A stretch of 57,738 nucleotides of DNA from CAYTLW01 sp964438735. Its GTDB lineage: Bacteria > Myxococcota_A > UBA9042. How positions within the stretch are numbered: the stretch's first letter is position 1; each line of letters starts with the position of its first letter. Position numbers and translations under genes: made by a program. The stretch is from the NCBI GenBank assembly GCA_964438735.1, contig CAYTLW010000039.1, positions 1-57,738 of the forward strand, read 5' to 3'. The notes beneath the pieces are model-generated. The model saw only the letters and a list, made by a program, of their open reading frames with translations, was not told the origin of the DNA and ran no database searches. Of this stretch, positions 35,701 through 43,575 are shown piece after piece.

Positions 35701-38700
35701 TTCGAGGTGGAGCGCATCCAGCAACCTCAGGTGCAATGGCTGCTCGACATCGCCGCGGTGCTGCGATCGGTCAACGATTGCACCAATCGCAACCAGGCGG
35801 TCTACCTGCTGCGCTGCCTGGTGGCGCGGCTGTGCAACCTGTCCACCCGCGCCTTCGTCGGCACCAAGAACCTGCAGCCCGAGGTCAACCAGCTCACCGG
35901 CGAGCTGGTGCGCTACCTCAACAACCGGCTGTCGCGCCGCTTCCCCTTCCTGACCCGCATCCTGGTCCGCAATCTGCCCGTGGTCATCGGCAAACCGAAC
36001 GTCATCGACCGGCTCTGGAACGACACCATCGACCTGGCCGAGGTGCATGTGCGCGGCAGCGCCATCGTCAACGAGCTGCGCCGCGTCGCCCACCACGCCC
36101 TGGGTCCGCGCACCCTGCGCATCGCCCGCGCCTATGAAGCCTGGCTGCGCACCGGCGACGAGTCCGGTCTCCACGAGGCGGGCTTCGAGGGCGCGACCCG
36201 GGCGGATATCGAAGCCCGCGGCCGACAGACACCATTGCGGCTCTGCAGCCGGGTCGTCGAGGACCTCGAGAAGCTCATGGGCACCTCGGGCATCGTCGAT
36301 CGCCTCGAGCGCTGGCAGGAGTCCTACGGCGAGAGCCTGCTGCGCTGCGAGTTCGGCTCTTCGCTCTTCGATGAGCTGGGCAACCTGGTCAACAAGGGCA
36401 TCCGACCCGGCAATCGCTGGGTCTTCTACCACCACCTGTCCATCCTCCGCCGCAAGGCCGAGGACTTCTCCGGCGACGAGCAGGTCGGCAACGCCTTCCT
36501 GGCCGAACTCGACGCCCTGCGCGCCCTGGAACCCGACGCGGAGGGGTTTGATGCCGACGCCACCGAGCAGCAGGCCAGGGCCGCGGTGCACGCCTTCGTC
36601 GACGAGCTGCAGGCGGTCTTCGAGCGCCCGTTGCTGACCGCCCTGTCCGCGATCCGTAGCGACTTCGAAGGCGCCCGTTATCGCGAGACATTCGCGACCA
36701 TCCACGAGCTGCGCCGCCGCCTCATCGAACCGATTCGACATGGCGGCTTCACCGCCCGGCGCTACCACCTCTGCCAGCTCGACTGCCTGCTGGAGGAGAT
36801 GGGCTACCTCAGCCTGCGCCACGTCGCCGCGTTGTGGTCCGAAGGCCAGGTGGACCTGCCCGCTTGCCTGGAGATCATCCGCCTGTCGATCCTGAACCTG
36901 AAGTTCGACGGGGTCTGGTCGCAGGAGCTGCACGACCTGGGCCGCATCCTGGCCCGACCGGGGTGCAGCGAGGGTGAGCTGCTCAACGTCCTGGACAACA
37001 TCGCCCGCTTCTATCACCGCCTCCGACAGCGGGTCATCGTGCCCTTCGAGGCCATGCAGGAGCGTCTGGACCTGGACGACGATCAGCTGCGCCTGGTGTT
37101 GGCCAACATGCAGCGCTACATGCACGACCTGAACTCCATGGTCAGCTTCACCGACATCGCCTCCGCCTGCTTGCGGGAGCGCGTCGCTGGCGGCAACGGA
37201 ATGAGCGCCGCCGCCGCCGGTGGTGACGCGGCCCCGGATGAGCAGCTGGATCCAGACGACGCCTTCGCCATCCTGCACCTGTCCCAGCGCCAGGCCATCG
37301 CCCGCCGTATCGAGACCGATGGCGGGCCGAGCTTGCGTGACCAGTACGGCTCCAAGGCCAGCGGCCTGCTCTACATCAGCCACCTGGGCGTGCCGACGCG
37401 CGACGGTTTCGTGGTGCCCACCTGGCTGCCGCGCGCCGGTCTGCATCTCAAGGAGCGGGCGCGCCTGGAGGCCGCCCTGGCCGAGCATCTGGCCATCCTG
37501 GAGGCGGACATCGCCCACACCGATGGCGCCGAGCGTCGTTTCGGCAGCAGCACCCGACCCCTGCTGCTGGCGGTGCGTGGCGGCTCGGTCTTCTCCATGC
37601 CCGGCATGCTGGTCACGGTGGTGTTCGTGGGCATGAACGACGAGATCGCCGAAGCCATGGCCGAAGAGGGCCCCTGGCGCGCCTGGGACTCCTATCGCCG
37701 CTTCCTGGCCTCGTTTGCGAGCGCCGCCTGGGGGATCGACCTGGAGGAGTTCGACCTGGTCGAGGAGACCAAGCGTCGCTATGGCGTGTCCTACAAGAAG
37801 GATCTGCCCTGGGAGGCCATGCGCGAGATCGTCGAGCAGACCAAGTCCGTCTTGCGTCAGAAGGGCTTTGGCGAGCGGCTGGACGCCATCCTGGCCGATC
37901 CCATGCGCCAGCTGATCGAGTCCGTCTATGCCCTCTACGCGTCCTGGAATAGCGAACGCACCGTGGCCTACCGGGAGATCAAGGGCATCGATCATCGCTG
38001 GCATACCGCCGCCGTCGTCCAGGAGATGGCCTTCGGCAACTGCCGCAACAAGGAGGTCCGCGGCGGCATGGACGAGGCCGACGCCTCGCTGACCGGCGTG
38101 ATCCCGCGCACCGTAGCCACCGACCGGGGCGTGCGCGCCTTCACCGGAGAGATCAAGTTCTCGGCCGCCGGCGATGACCTGGTCGCCGGCGTGACCGCCT
38201 CGGACTCCTTCCGCCCGGTCAACGACTTGAAGGTCCTGCTGCCCATGCTCGAACGCCGCCTCAAGCACATCGTCTCCTCCCTGCGCCGCTTCATGGGCAC
38301 CGATCAGGAGGTGGAGTTCACGGTCGAGCGCGGCGTGCTCAGCGTGCTGCAATCGCGCACCGCCGATCGGCGCATCGAGACCCAATCCGATCGCTTCGTC
38401 GAGCCGGGCGAACCGGCCACCCGCGGTCTCGGCATCTGCGGCGGCGGCTTCCGGGGTATCGCCGCCTTCGATGACGCCGATCGGGTCGAGCTGCAGGCCA
38501 GCGACCCGGCCCAGCAGGATGGCGTCGACGGCGTGCTGATGGTGCTCGAGAATCCGACCCCGGACGACATCCCGGTGATCCTGTCGGGTGACGGCCTGCT
38601 GACCGCCCGTGGCGGCTCCACGTCCCATGCTGCCGTGGCCATCAACGGTATCGACGATGGCCACGTGCCAGCGGTGATGAGCGCCACCGGCCTGCACGTC

Positions 38701-38916
38701 AACGCGCGCAAGCACGAGGCCGTCATCCTGGACGAACACGGCAAGGTCGCGCACATCATCCGTAAAGGCGACGTGCTGTCCATTCACGGCACCAGCGGCG
38801 AGGTCTACTTCGGCAGCCGCGAGATCGATACCGGCGCACAGGCAGACGGCAAGGACAAGGCGCCGTCGCCGTTGGCCCATGGGCGCGGGGCGGCGGCCCC
38901 GGTGGCGTCCGGCTGA
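32710..38916 (+). CDS. Giant fusion: M50-like membrane protease, domain-swapped enolase, PPDK ATP-grasp and phosphohistidine domains
   Basis: 2068 residues. (1) 1-235: several membrane helices with zinc motif HELGH (74-78), AAAGP and a possible third ligand at Asp194 or Asp199, as in M50 site-2 proteases. (2) 258-560: enolase barrel with yeast-equivalent residues His268(159), Glu282(168), Glu325(211), Asp368, Glu426 and Asp453 (Mg ligands 246/295/320), Lys478(345), His506(373) and Lys541(396). (3) 569-777: the enolase cap domain, normally N-terminal, here after the barrel (SAGTGEA, NLGMNAILSVSLALA). (4) about 778-1535: unassigned, mostly helical. (5) 1540-1890: PPDK ATP-grasp, Arg1623 in VRGGSVFSMPGM, Glu1869, Gln1881, Arg1883. 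(6) about 1900-2035: phosphohistidine domain with GGSTSHAA, His1973. The PEP/pyruvate barrel of PPDK is missing. ATG has GAGGG 5 nt upstream. Enzyme activity is untested. Confidence 0.85.
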   Translation: MRGTHPGRSALQEGWVIANHILVSFHVAFISSILALPAGAIERGEVLRFVFLSHETVVSLIYTWLAFHVGIAIHELGHFLVAARLNALNTSILGTVQERLAAPFSSRVIWLVGMFATIPYGRALGIKKQGLNYYPDAPFNLAVAAAGPRASRNAAIWTLPPALLLLAVGLLLDSTVAIYLGRPLLGIGLVCLLDFRQADPGKYAAFMEREKRASEASATVDQITGWLARAPRVKAHMLAERIQTAVHPSLGPVAAPWQFRNCGMGGRHTEKEYPESNISMQEAMFLILRARDYQDAQELTVRLQNRLKEIIEGEEGCRVMGIGLEGGLAPYIDRGDYPLPEVRLWAMMRRAMEECGCRPGLDVAIALDPALSELEIAWREQFDQPDAVGQYLFWRDEAQTVLDREGVLAIYHQAIADFEIPILSIEDGFAEDDFDGWRLLQDKLGEQIFVIGDDLVTTNDRTIEVASGQELLNCALIKANQIGTLYETLLAMLVALGRGLELVVSHRSKSPNDDMEGQIALAVNALGLKAGGGANTERLVKYQAVTELMLAVTEGVEEAALYEGSKATVRKLRAFEEPTNAGIPTVGAVVELIVPDAGVSMRFKGATPLGTSAGTGEAIHLVDATIEQAEHREVIDRNADFFEEVERGVMRFRSGISAARIQQGEDEALVELHRRAMRYGGKGCMSAVDNAVQVIAPWFEGRNAATMTLKDADQGLLGLELRTALRRDKLRPDADLETLVGVMQRKQNLGMNAILSVSLALARAIAHVQGRQLYELLRQEMMVIIDRLANSVGVEVAGNRWSDYVAALRASNEILQAQGRQLHAALRAVTGLYTGAAGAVGIEVTDSDQPAEHVIPEPAPGPARAPLQAILGEDALEPADKEMISAINAGFHAAFAAEGNERARRRALLGYLEGKGKVARKSSRWGLANNRLFHREGQLLAPYLVGDELLIYLVTAQGSTLQSSHRFPLGTIYTDRLILDLAGFEGELVDLELDIFIFEVERIQQPQVQWLLDIAAVLRSVNDCTNRNQAVYLLRCLVARLCNLSTRAFVGTKNLQPEVNQLTGELVRYLNNRLSRRFPFLTRILVRNLPVVIGKPNVIDRLWNDTIDLAEVHVRGSAIVNELRRVAHHALGPRTLRIARAYEAWLRTGDESGLHEAGFEGATRADIEARGRQTPLRLCSRVVEDLEKLMGTSGIVDRLERWQESYGESLLRCEFGSSLFDELGNLVNKGIRPGNRWVFYHHLSILRRKAEDFSGDEQVGNAFLAELDALRALEPDAEGFDADATEQQARAAVHAFVDELQAVFERPLLTALSAIRSDFEGARYRETFATIHELRRRLIEPIRHGGFTARRYHLCQLDCLLEEMGYLSLRHVAALWSEGQVDLPACLEIIRLSILNLKFDGVWSQELHDLGRILARPGCSEGELLNVLDNIARFYHRLRQRVIVPFEAMQERLDLDDDQLRLVLANMQRYMHDLNSMVSFTDIASACLRERVAGGNGMSAAAAGGDAAPDEQLDPDDAFAILHLSQRQAIARRIETDGGPSLRDQYGSKASGLLYISHLGVPTRDGFVVPTWLPRAGLHLKERARLEAALAEHLAILEADIAHTDGAERRFGSSTRPLLLAVRGGSVFSMPGMLVTVVFVGMNDEIAEAMAEEGPWRAWDSYRRFLASFASAAWGIDLEEFDLVEETKRRYGVSYKKDLPWEAMREIVEQTKSVLRQKGFGERLDAILADPMRQLIESVYALYASWNSERTVAYREIKGIDHRWHTAAVVQEMAFGNCRNKEVRGGMDEADASLTGVIPRTVATDRGVRAFTGEIKFSAAGDDLVAGVTASDSFRPVNDLKVLLPMLERRLKHIVSSLRRFMGTDQEVEFTVERGVLSVLQSRTADRRIETQSDRFVEPGEPATRGLGICGGGFRGIAAFDDADRVELQASDPAQQDGVDGVLMVLENPTPDDIPVILSGDGLLTARGGSTSHAAVAINGIDDGHVPAVMSATGLHVNARKHEAVILDEHGKVAHIIRKGDVLSIHGTSGEVYFGSREIDTGAQADGKDKAPSPLAHGRGAAAPVASG

Positions 38917-38939
38917 GCGCCCGCGGCGACGCCTTCCTG

Positions 38940-38967
38940 TGCAAAAACACGCATGCGTGTTTTTGCA
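38940..38967. promoter_or_regulatory. Perfect 28-bp palindrome between the fusion gene and eutB
   Basis: Half-site TGCAAAAACACGCA with its exact reverse complement, no mismatch and no spacer. It is AT-rich at its flanks, unlike the surrounding GC-rich DNA. It begins 24 nt after the stop of the giant gene and ends 97 nt before eutB. As RNA it would form a 12-bp stem with a CATG loop, so it could be a bidirectional terminator, but no T-run follows. As DNA it is a good candidate operator for a dimeric regulator of eutBCL. Confidence 0.6.
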
Positions 38968-39064
38968 ACGGACGACGGAACGAGACCGCCCCTTGCGACC
39001 GGCATGGCCACCGTCGATGATGTGCGCCAACCCGGCCTGAGGCCGTCCAACAGTGGAGCCACCA

Positions 39065-40426
39065 GTGCGCCTGTCCGCCACCATCCGCTCGTCGACCTGG
39101 AGCTTCGGCTCGGTCAAGGAGGTGCTGGCCAAGGCCAATCCGCCCAAGTCGGGCGACGACCTGGCCGGCGTCAGCGCCACCGAACCCGTCGAACGCGTGG
39201 CGGCGCGGGCGGTGCTCTCCGAGTTGACCCTCGAGGAGCTGCGCAACCACCCGGTGGTGCCTTACGAGGACGATGAGATCACCCGCCTGGTGGAAGACGA
39301 CCTGGACGAGACCGCGTTTCGCTCCATCCGCTCGTTGACCGTCGGCCAGTTTCGCGAGTGGTTGTTGTCGGACGAGGCCACCGGACCGCTCATGCGTTCG
39401 ATCGCGCCTGGACTGACACCCGAGATGGCTGCCGCGGTCTGCAAGCTGATGAGCAACCTGGACCTGATGACGGCCGCCGCCAAGGCCCAGGTCGTCGTGC
39501 GCGCCAACACCACCCTGGGGCTGCCGGGGCGTCTGAGTTCGCGCCTGCAGCCCAATCACCCCACCGACGATGTGCAGGGCATCCTGGCGTCCACTCGCGA
39601 GGGGCTGTCTTACGGCTGCGGTGACGCGGTCATCGGCATCAACCCGGCCACCGATACAGCCGAGTCCACGGCCGAGATCCTGAAGGCCATCACCGGGGTG
39701 ATGGATCGCAACCGGGTGCCGACCCAGAACTGCGTGCTCTCCCATGTCACCGTGCAGATGCGGGCCCTGGACCTGGGCGCGCCCATGGACCTGATGTTCC
39801 AGTCCCTCGCCGGCACGGAGAAGGCCAACACCGCGTTCGGCATCTCAGTCTCGCTGATAGATGAAGCCTGGGCGAAGATGAAGCAGATGGGCCGGGCGCA
39901 GGGTCCCAACTGCATGTACTTCGAGACCGGGCAGGGTTCTGCGCTGTCCTCGGCGGCCCATCATGGCGCCGACCAGGTCACGGTCGAGGCCCGCTGCTAC
40001 GGTTTTGCGCGCCGCTACGATCCCTTCCTGGTCAACACGGTGGTGGGTTTTATCGGTCCCGAGTACCTGGAGAGCGGCCGCCAGATCACCCGCGCCGGGC
40101 TCGAAGATCACTTCATGGGCAAGCTCCTGGGTCTGCCCATGGGCTGCGATGCCTGCTTCACCTATCACGCCGACATGAGCCAGGACGAGCTGGAGTCGCT
40201 CAAGGTCCTGCTGGGCGCGGCCGGCTGTACCTACCTGATGTCCATGCCGGTGGGCGACGACATCATGTTGAACTACCAGAGCACGGGGTACCACGACGTG
40301 CCCTCGGTGCGCCGCCTGCTGGGCAAGCGGCCGACGCCCGAATTCGACGCCTGGCTCAACGAGGCGGGCATCATGGACGGACTCAACCCCGGCAAGCGCT
40401 TTGGCGATGCGGCGGTGATCCGATGA
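39065..40426 (+). CDS. eutB: Ethanolamine ammonia-lyase large subunit
   Basis: 453 residues, identical in length to E. coli EutB and alignable throughout. Examples are KEVLAKANPPKSGD, VPYEDDEITRLVEDD, SSRLQPNHPTDDVQ, CVLSHVTVQM, YFETGQGSALSSAAHHGADQ, VNTVVGFIGPEYL, RAGLEDHFMGKLLGLPMGCD and PVGDDIMLNYQ. It forms the catalytic barrel of the adenosylcobalamin-dependent enzyme that converts ethanolamine to acetaldehyde and ammonia. GTG at 39065 is chosen because MRLSATI aligns with the E. coli start and TGGAG lies 6 nt upstream; a GTG at 39053 is in frame. ATGA overlap with eutC. Confidence 0.97.
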   Translation: MRLSATIRSSTWSFGSVKEVLAKANPPKSGDDLAGVSATEPVERVAARAVLSELTLEELRNHPVVPYEDDEITRLVEDDLDETAFRSIRSLTVGQFREWLLSDEATGPLMRSIAPGLTPEMAAAVCKLMSNLDLMTAAAKAQVVVRANTTLGLPGRLSSRLQPNHPTDDVQGILASTREGLSYGCGDAVIGINPATDTAESTAEILKAITGVMDRNRVPTQNCVLSHVTVQMRALDLGAPMDLMFQSLAGTEKANTAFGISVSLIDEAWAKMKQMGRAQGPNCMYFETGQGSALSSAAHHGADQVTVEARCYGFARRYDPFLVNTVVGFIGPEYLESGRQITRAGLEDHFMGKLLGLPMGCDACFTYHADMSQDELESLKVLLGAAGCTYLMSMPVGDDIMLNYQSTGYHDVPSVRRLLGKRPTPEFDAWLNEAGIMDGLNPGKRFGDAAVIR

Positions 40427-41340
40427 GGACCGCTGAGCTGGTCGCCGAACTGCGCCAACAGCTGGGCCTGGCCGCCCCCCTTGCGCCGCCGCCTCCCGCG
40501 CCCGAGCTGCCGCCCGCGCCGCGCCGCATCTTCCCGCGCAAACCTTCCGAATCGGGCTCGGCCTTCGCTCGCGCCGCCGCCAAACACACCACCGCCCTGG
40601 TCGGCATCGGCCAGGTGGGCACGCGCTACGCCACCGACGTGGTGTTGCAATTCCAGGCCGAGCTGGCTGTCGCCCACGCCGCAGTGGCCGCCGAGTTGCC
40701 CGCCGAGTGGGCCGAACAGCAGGGCCTGCTGCCGTTGAAGAGCCGCGTCGAGGATCACCGGCAATACCTGCTGCGCCCCGACCTCGGTCGCCGCCTGGAC
40801 GAGCTGAGCCTGGCCCGCCTGCGCGCCGAAGCCCGCAAGGACATCGACGTGCAGCCCATCCTGGCCGACGGACTGAGCGCCATCGCCACCATGGGCGCCG
40901 GCATGGAGCTGCTCAACGCCCTGACCACCGAGTGCAGCGCCCGTGGCTGGACCGTGGGCACGCCCATGTGCGCCCGCTACGCTCGGGTCTGGCTGCAGGA
41001 TGAGATCGGCGCCGAGGTGGGCGCCAGGGTGGCCGTGATCCTGCTCGGCGAACGACCCGGCCTCGGCACCGGCGACGGCCTGAGCGCCTACCTGGTGCAC
41101 GGCCCGCGCATCGGCCGCACCGATGGCGACCGCAACATGATGAGCAACATCCACGCCCGCGGCACCCCGCCCCCGCAGGCGGCTGCCCGACTGGCCGTGC
41201 TCATCGGGGCCATGTTGGAGCAGGATCGCTCGGGCGTGGACCTGGACCTGAGCGCCCTGGCCGGCGAATTGGGCGAGGCCGCGGGTACAGGCTACCGGGC
41301 GCCCCAGCGACGCGAGCGCCTGGTGGAGGTCGAACGATGA
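40423..41340 (+). CDS. eutC: Ethanolamine ammonia-lyase small subunit
   Basis: 305 residues. A Pro/Ala-rich N-terminal extension (about 20-35) precedes the conserved EutC core. TALVGIGQVGTRYATD, DVQPILADGLSA, VILLGERPGLGTGDGLSAYLVHGP and DRNMMSNIHARG are typical of the cobalamin-binding subunit. It pairs with EutB as the (alpha-beta)6 holoenzyme. Overlaps eutB and eutL by 4 bp each. No eutA reactivating factor and no cobalamin adenosyltransferase is present nearby, so these must be elsewhere or replaced. Confidence 0.96.
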   Translation: MRTAELVAELRQQLGLAAPLAPPPPAPELPPAPRRIFPRKPSESGSAFARAAAKHTTALVGIGQVGTRYATDVVLQFQAELAVAHAAVAAELPAEWAEQQGLLPLKSRVEDHRQYLLRPDLGRRLDELSLARLRAEARKDIDVQPILADGLSAIATMGAGMELLNALTTECSARGWTVGTPMCARYARVWLQDEIGAEVGARVAVILLGERPGLGTGDGLSAYLVHGPRIGRTDGDRNMMSNIHARGTPPPQAAARLAVLIGAMLEQDRSGVDLDLSALAGELGEAAGTGYRAPQRRERLVEVER

Positions 41341-41990
41341 AGCTGGAACCGTTGCGGCCGACCGTCCTGGCGGTACAGCGCATCCCGGGCGCCGACCCCG
41401 CCGTGCTGGCGAGCTACGGCGCCGATCCGGACCGCCACACCTCGTTGGGGTTGATCACCTGCGACCAGGATGACCCCACCTACGTGGCCCTGGACGAAGC
41501 CACCAAGCACGCCAATGTGGACGTGGTCTTCGCCCGCTCCTTCTACGCCGGCGCCGCGCACGCCTCCGGGCCGCTCTCGGGCGAGATCCTGGGCGTGCTC
41601 GCCGGATCCGATCCCGACGAGGTCGACGAGGGCCTGCGCGCGGTCATTCGCACCCTGGAGCACGACGCCTGCTTTTACGGCGCCAACGACGACGGCTCGG
41701 TGGCCGTCTTCCCGCACGTCATCACGTCCCTGGGCCACTATCTCTCCGCCGAAGCGGGCCTGCAGCCCTACGAACCCATGGCCTACCTGGTGGCGCCGCC
41801 CATCGAGGCCACCGTCGCCCTGGACGCAGCCATGAAGGCGGCCGACGTGCGCGTGGCCAAGGTGTTCCCACCCCCGACCGAGACCAACTTCGCCGCCGCC
41901 TGGCTGACCGGCGACCTGCCGGCGGTGGAGGCGGCGGCCATGGCGTACTTGGAGGCTTGCGTGGCAGTCTGCGAACGGAGCGGGGCGTAG
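41337..41990 (+). CDS. eutL: Bacterial microcompartment shell protein EutL
   Basis: 217 residues (E. coli EutL 219). Conserved stretches across both BMC modules: SLGLITCDQDDPTYVALDEATKHA, RSFYAGAAHASGP, GEILGVLAG, FYGANDDG, PMAYLVAPPIEATVALDAAMKAADVRV and PPPTETNFAAAWLTG. EutL forms trimers with a gated pore in the shell of the ethanolamine-utilising compartment, and is also reported to contact EutBC. It is the only shell gene visible here: no eutS, M, N or K and no eutE/G/D. Either the other parts lie elsewhere or this EutL serves as an EutBC partner without a full shell. Confidence 0.96.
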   Translation: MKLEPLRPTVLAVQRIPGADPAVLASYGADPDRHTSLGLITCDQDDPTYVALDEATKHANVDVVFARSFYAGAAHASGPLSGEILGVLAGSDPDEVDEGLRAVIRTLEHDACFYGANDDGSVAVFPHVITSLGHYLSAEAGLQPYEPMAYLVAPPIEATVALDAAMKAADVRVAKVFPPPTETNFAAAWLTGDLPAVEAAAMAYLEACVAVCERSGA

Positions 41991-43562
41991 ATGACTTGGA
42001 TAGGTGCCAGGCGATTCACAACTGCCCGACTTGCAACCGCGATCGTCGCCATCAGCCTGGTCGGCTGCCCCGACTCCGTGCCCGAGGCCGACCAGTTCGC
42101 TGGCGACGCGGGAGCTGCGGACACCGGCAACACGGTCATCGACAGCCAGGTTGGGGACACGACCGCGCCGAGTCCCGGCGATGGCAAAGCCACGCCGGCG
42201 GATGTGGACTCGCCGAAGGACGTCAACCCGCCAGACGCCAAGGCGGCAGATATCGTCCAGGCCGACGCGCCCACCGCCGATGTGCCCGCCAAGGACGCCG
42301 GACCGCTACCAGATGGCTGCGGCTGCGCCTCCGATGGCGATTGCAACATGGCCACAGCCGTCTGCCAGAAGGCCATCTGCGACAAGTGCATCTGCAAGGT
42401 GGTCCTGGCCCCCGACGGCACCGGCTGCAACCAGGACGAGGTCTGCAAGCAGGGCAAGTGCGTGCCTGCGCCGTCCAAGGGACCCTGGGCCAAGACCCTG
42501 GTGGTTGGCGGGGACCACAACTGCGTGATCCGACCGGATTCGTCGGCCTGGTGTTGGGGCCGCAACGAGTCCGGCCAGCTCGGCGTGGGCGACACCAAAC
42601 TCGTCGTCGGTGCCAAGGCGGTCGTCGATCTTGGCAAGGCGAACGCGCTCGCGGCCGGGCACGGCCACACCTGTGCCCTGGTACAGGGCGGCCAGGTCTA
42701 CTGCTGGGGCGACCGCTTCTACGGCCAGACCGGCGCCGCCAACAAGTCCGGCAACGCCACCAAACCCGAAGCCGCCAAGGGCATCACCGACGGGCTCGGC
42801 ATCTCCGCTGGCGACCACAACAGCCAGGCGGTGCGCAAGGGGCAGACCCTGTGGGCCTGGGGCAGCAACAGCGGCGACCTGGCGCAGATCGGCAAATACA
42901 CCTCCGTCACCACGCCCGTGCAGGTGGTGCCCGTACTCGACGTCAAGCTGTCGTGCGCCGGCGTCGAACACGCCTGCGTCCTGCACAGCACCGGCAAGGT
43001 GACCTGCTGGGGGCGCAACACCTGGGGCCAGCTCGGCTTCGGCAAGTCGAACTACAGCAGCCCGGCGGTCGCTCCCGGGCAGGTGAAGGGGCTGCCGACC
43101 ATGGCCGGCATCACCTGTGGCCACTGGCATACCTGCGCCTGGAGCGCCGCCGGCAAGGCGTTCTGCTGGGGCAAGAACCTCAGCGGCCAGGCGGGCACGG
43201 GCAGCAAGGATCCCGACGCCATCGATGCCGCTACCCAGGTCACCTGGCTGCAGGACGCCAAGGTGGTGGCGGCGGGTCAGGGTCACACCTGCGCCGTGCG
43301 TACCAGCGGCGAGGTGCTCTGTTGGGGCGGCAACAGCGCCGGCGAGACCGGTCTGCCGCCGCCCAAGAGCACCGCCAACCACCATGTGATCGACATGGGG
43401 GCCAAAGCCGTGTCTGTAGGCGCCGGCGAGGATCACAGCTGCGCGCTGCGCGAAGATGGCTCGGTCTGGTGCTGGGGCGAGAATCTGCACGGTCAGCTGG
43501 GCGACGGCACCAAGAACAACACCCACAAGCCGGTGGCGGTCCAGGGCAGCCTGCAGAAGTAG
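41991..43562 (+). CDS. RCC1-repeat lipoprotein
   Basis: 523 residues. The lipobox is LVGC (Cys26). An Asp/Ala/Pro-rich spacer follows, then a Cys-rich stretch (CGCASDGDC...CKQGKC, about 103-158). At least six RCC1-type blades come next, marked by C-W/Y-C-W-G-x-N-x-x-G-Q-x-G (CWGRNESGQLG, CWGRNTWGQLG, CWGENLHGQLG) and H-T/S-C-A-x-R/L, which should form a seven-bladed propeller. Surface lipoproteins of this design are common in Myxococcota; their functions are mostly unknown. The ATG starts directly at the base after the eutL stop, so it may be translated from the eutBCL message even though its product is exported. Confidence 0.88.
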   Translation: MTWIGARRFTTARLATAIVAISLVGCPDSVPEADQFAGDAGAADTGNTVIDSQVGDTTAPSPGDGKATPADVDSPKDVNPPDAKAADIVQADAPTADVPAKDAGPLPDGCGCASDGDCNMATAVCQKAICDKCICKVVLAPDGTGCNQDEVCKQGKCVPAPSKGPWAKTLVVGGDHNCVIRPDSSAWCWGRNESGQLGVGDTKLVVGAKAVVDLGKANALAAGHGHTCALVQGGQVYCWGDRFYGQTGAANKSGNATKPEAAKGITDGLGISAGDHNSQAVRKGQTLWAWGSNSGDLAQIGKYTSVTTPVQVVPVLDVKLSCAGVEHACVLHSTGKVTCWGRNTWGQLGFGKSNYSSPAVAPGQVKGLPTMAGITCGHWHTCAWSAAGKAFCWGKNLSGQAGTGSKDPDAIDAATQVTWLQDAKVVAAGQGHTCAVRTSGEVLCWGGNSAGETGLPPPKSTANHHVIDMGAKAVSVGAGEDHSCALREDGSVWCWGENLHGQLGDGTKNNTHKPVAVQGSLQK

Positions 43563-43575
43563 CGCGCCCGACGCG

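Noticed and set aside
37320..38916. Complete pyruvate phosphate dikinase
   Set aside because: The C-terminal PEP/pyruvate barrel is missing: the protein stops shortly after the phosphohistidine domain.
34669..39246. Very long open frame on the minus strand (over 1500 codons)
   Set aside because: It lies antisense to the enolase/PPDK fusion gene, whose protein has clear family motifs. The antisense translation is low-complexity and matches no family, as is usual in GC-rich DNA.
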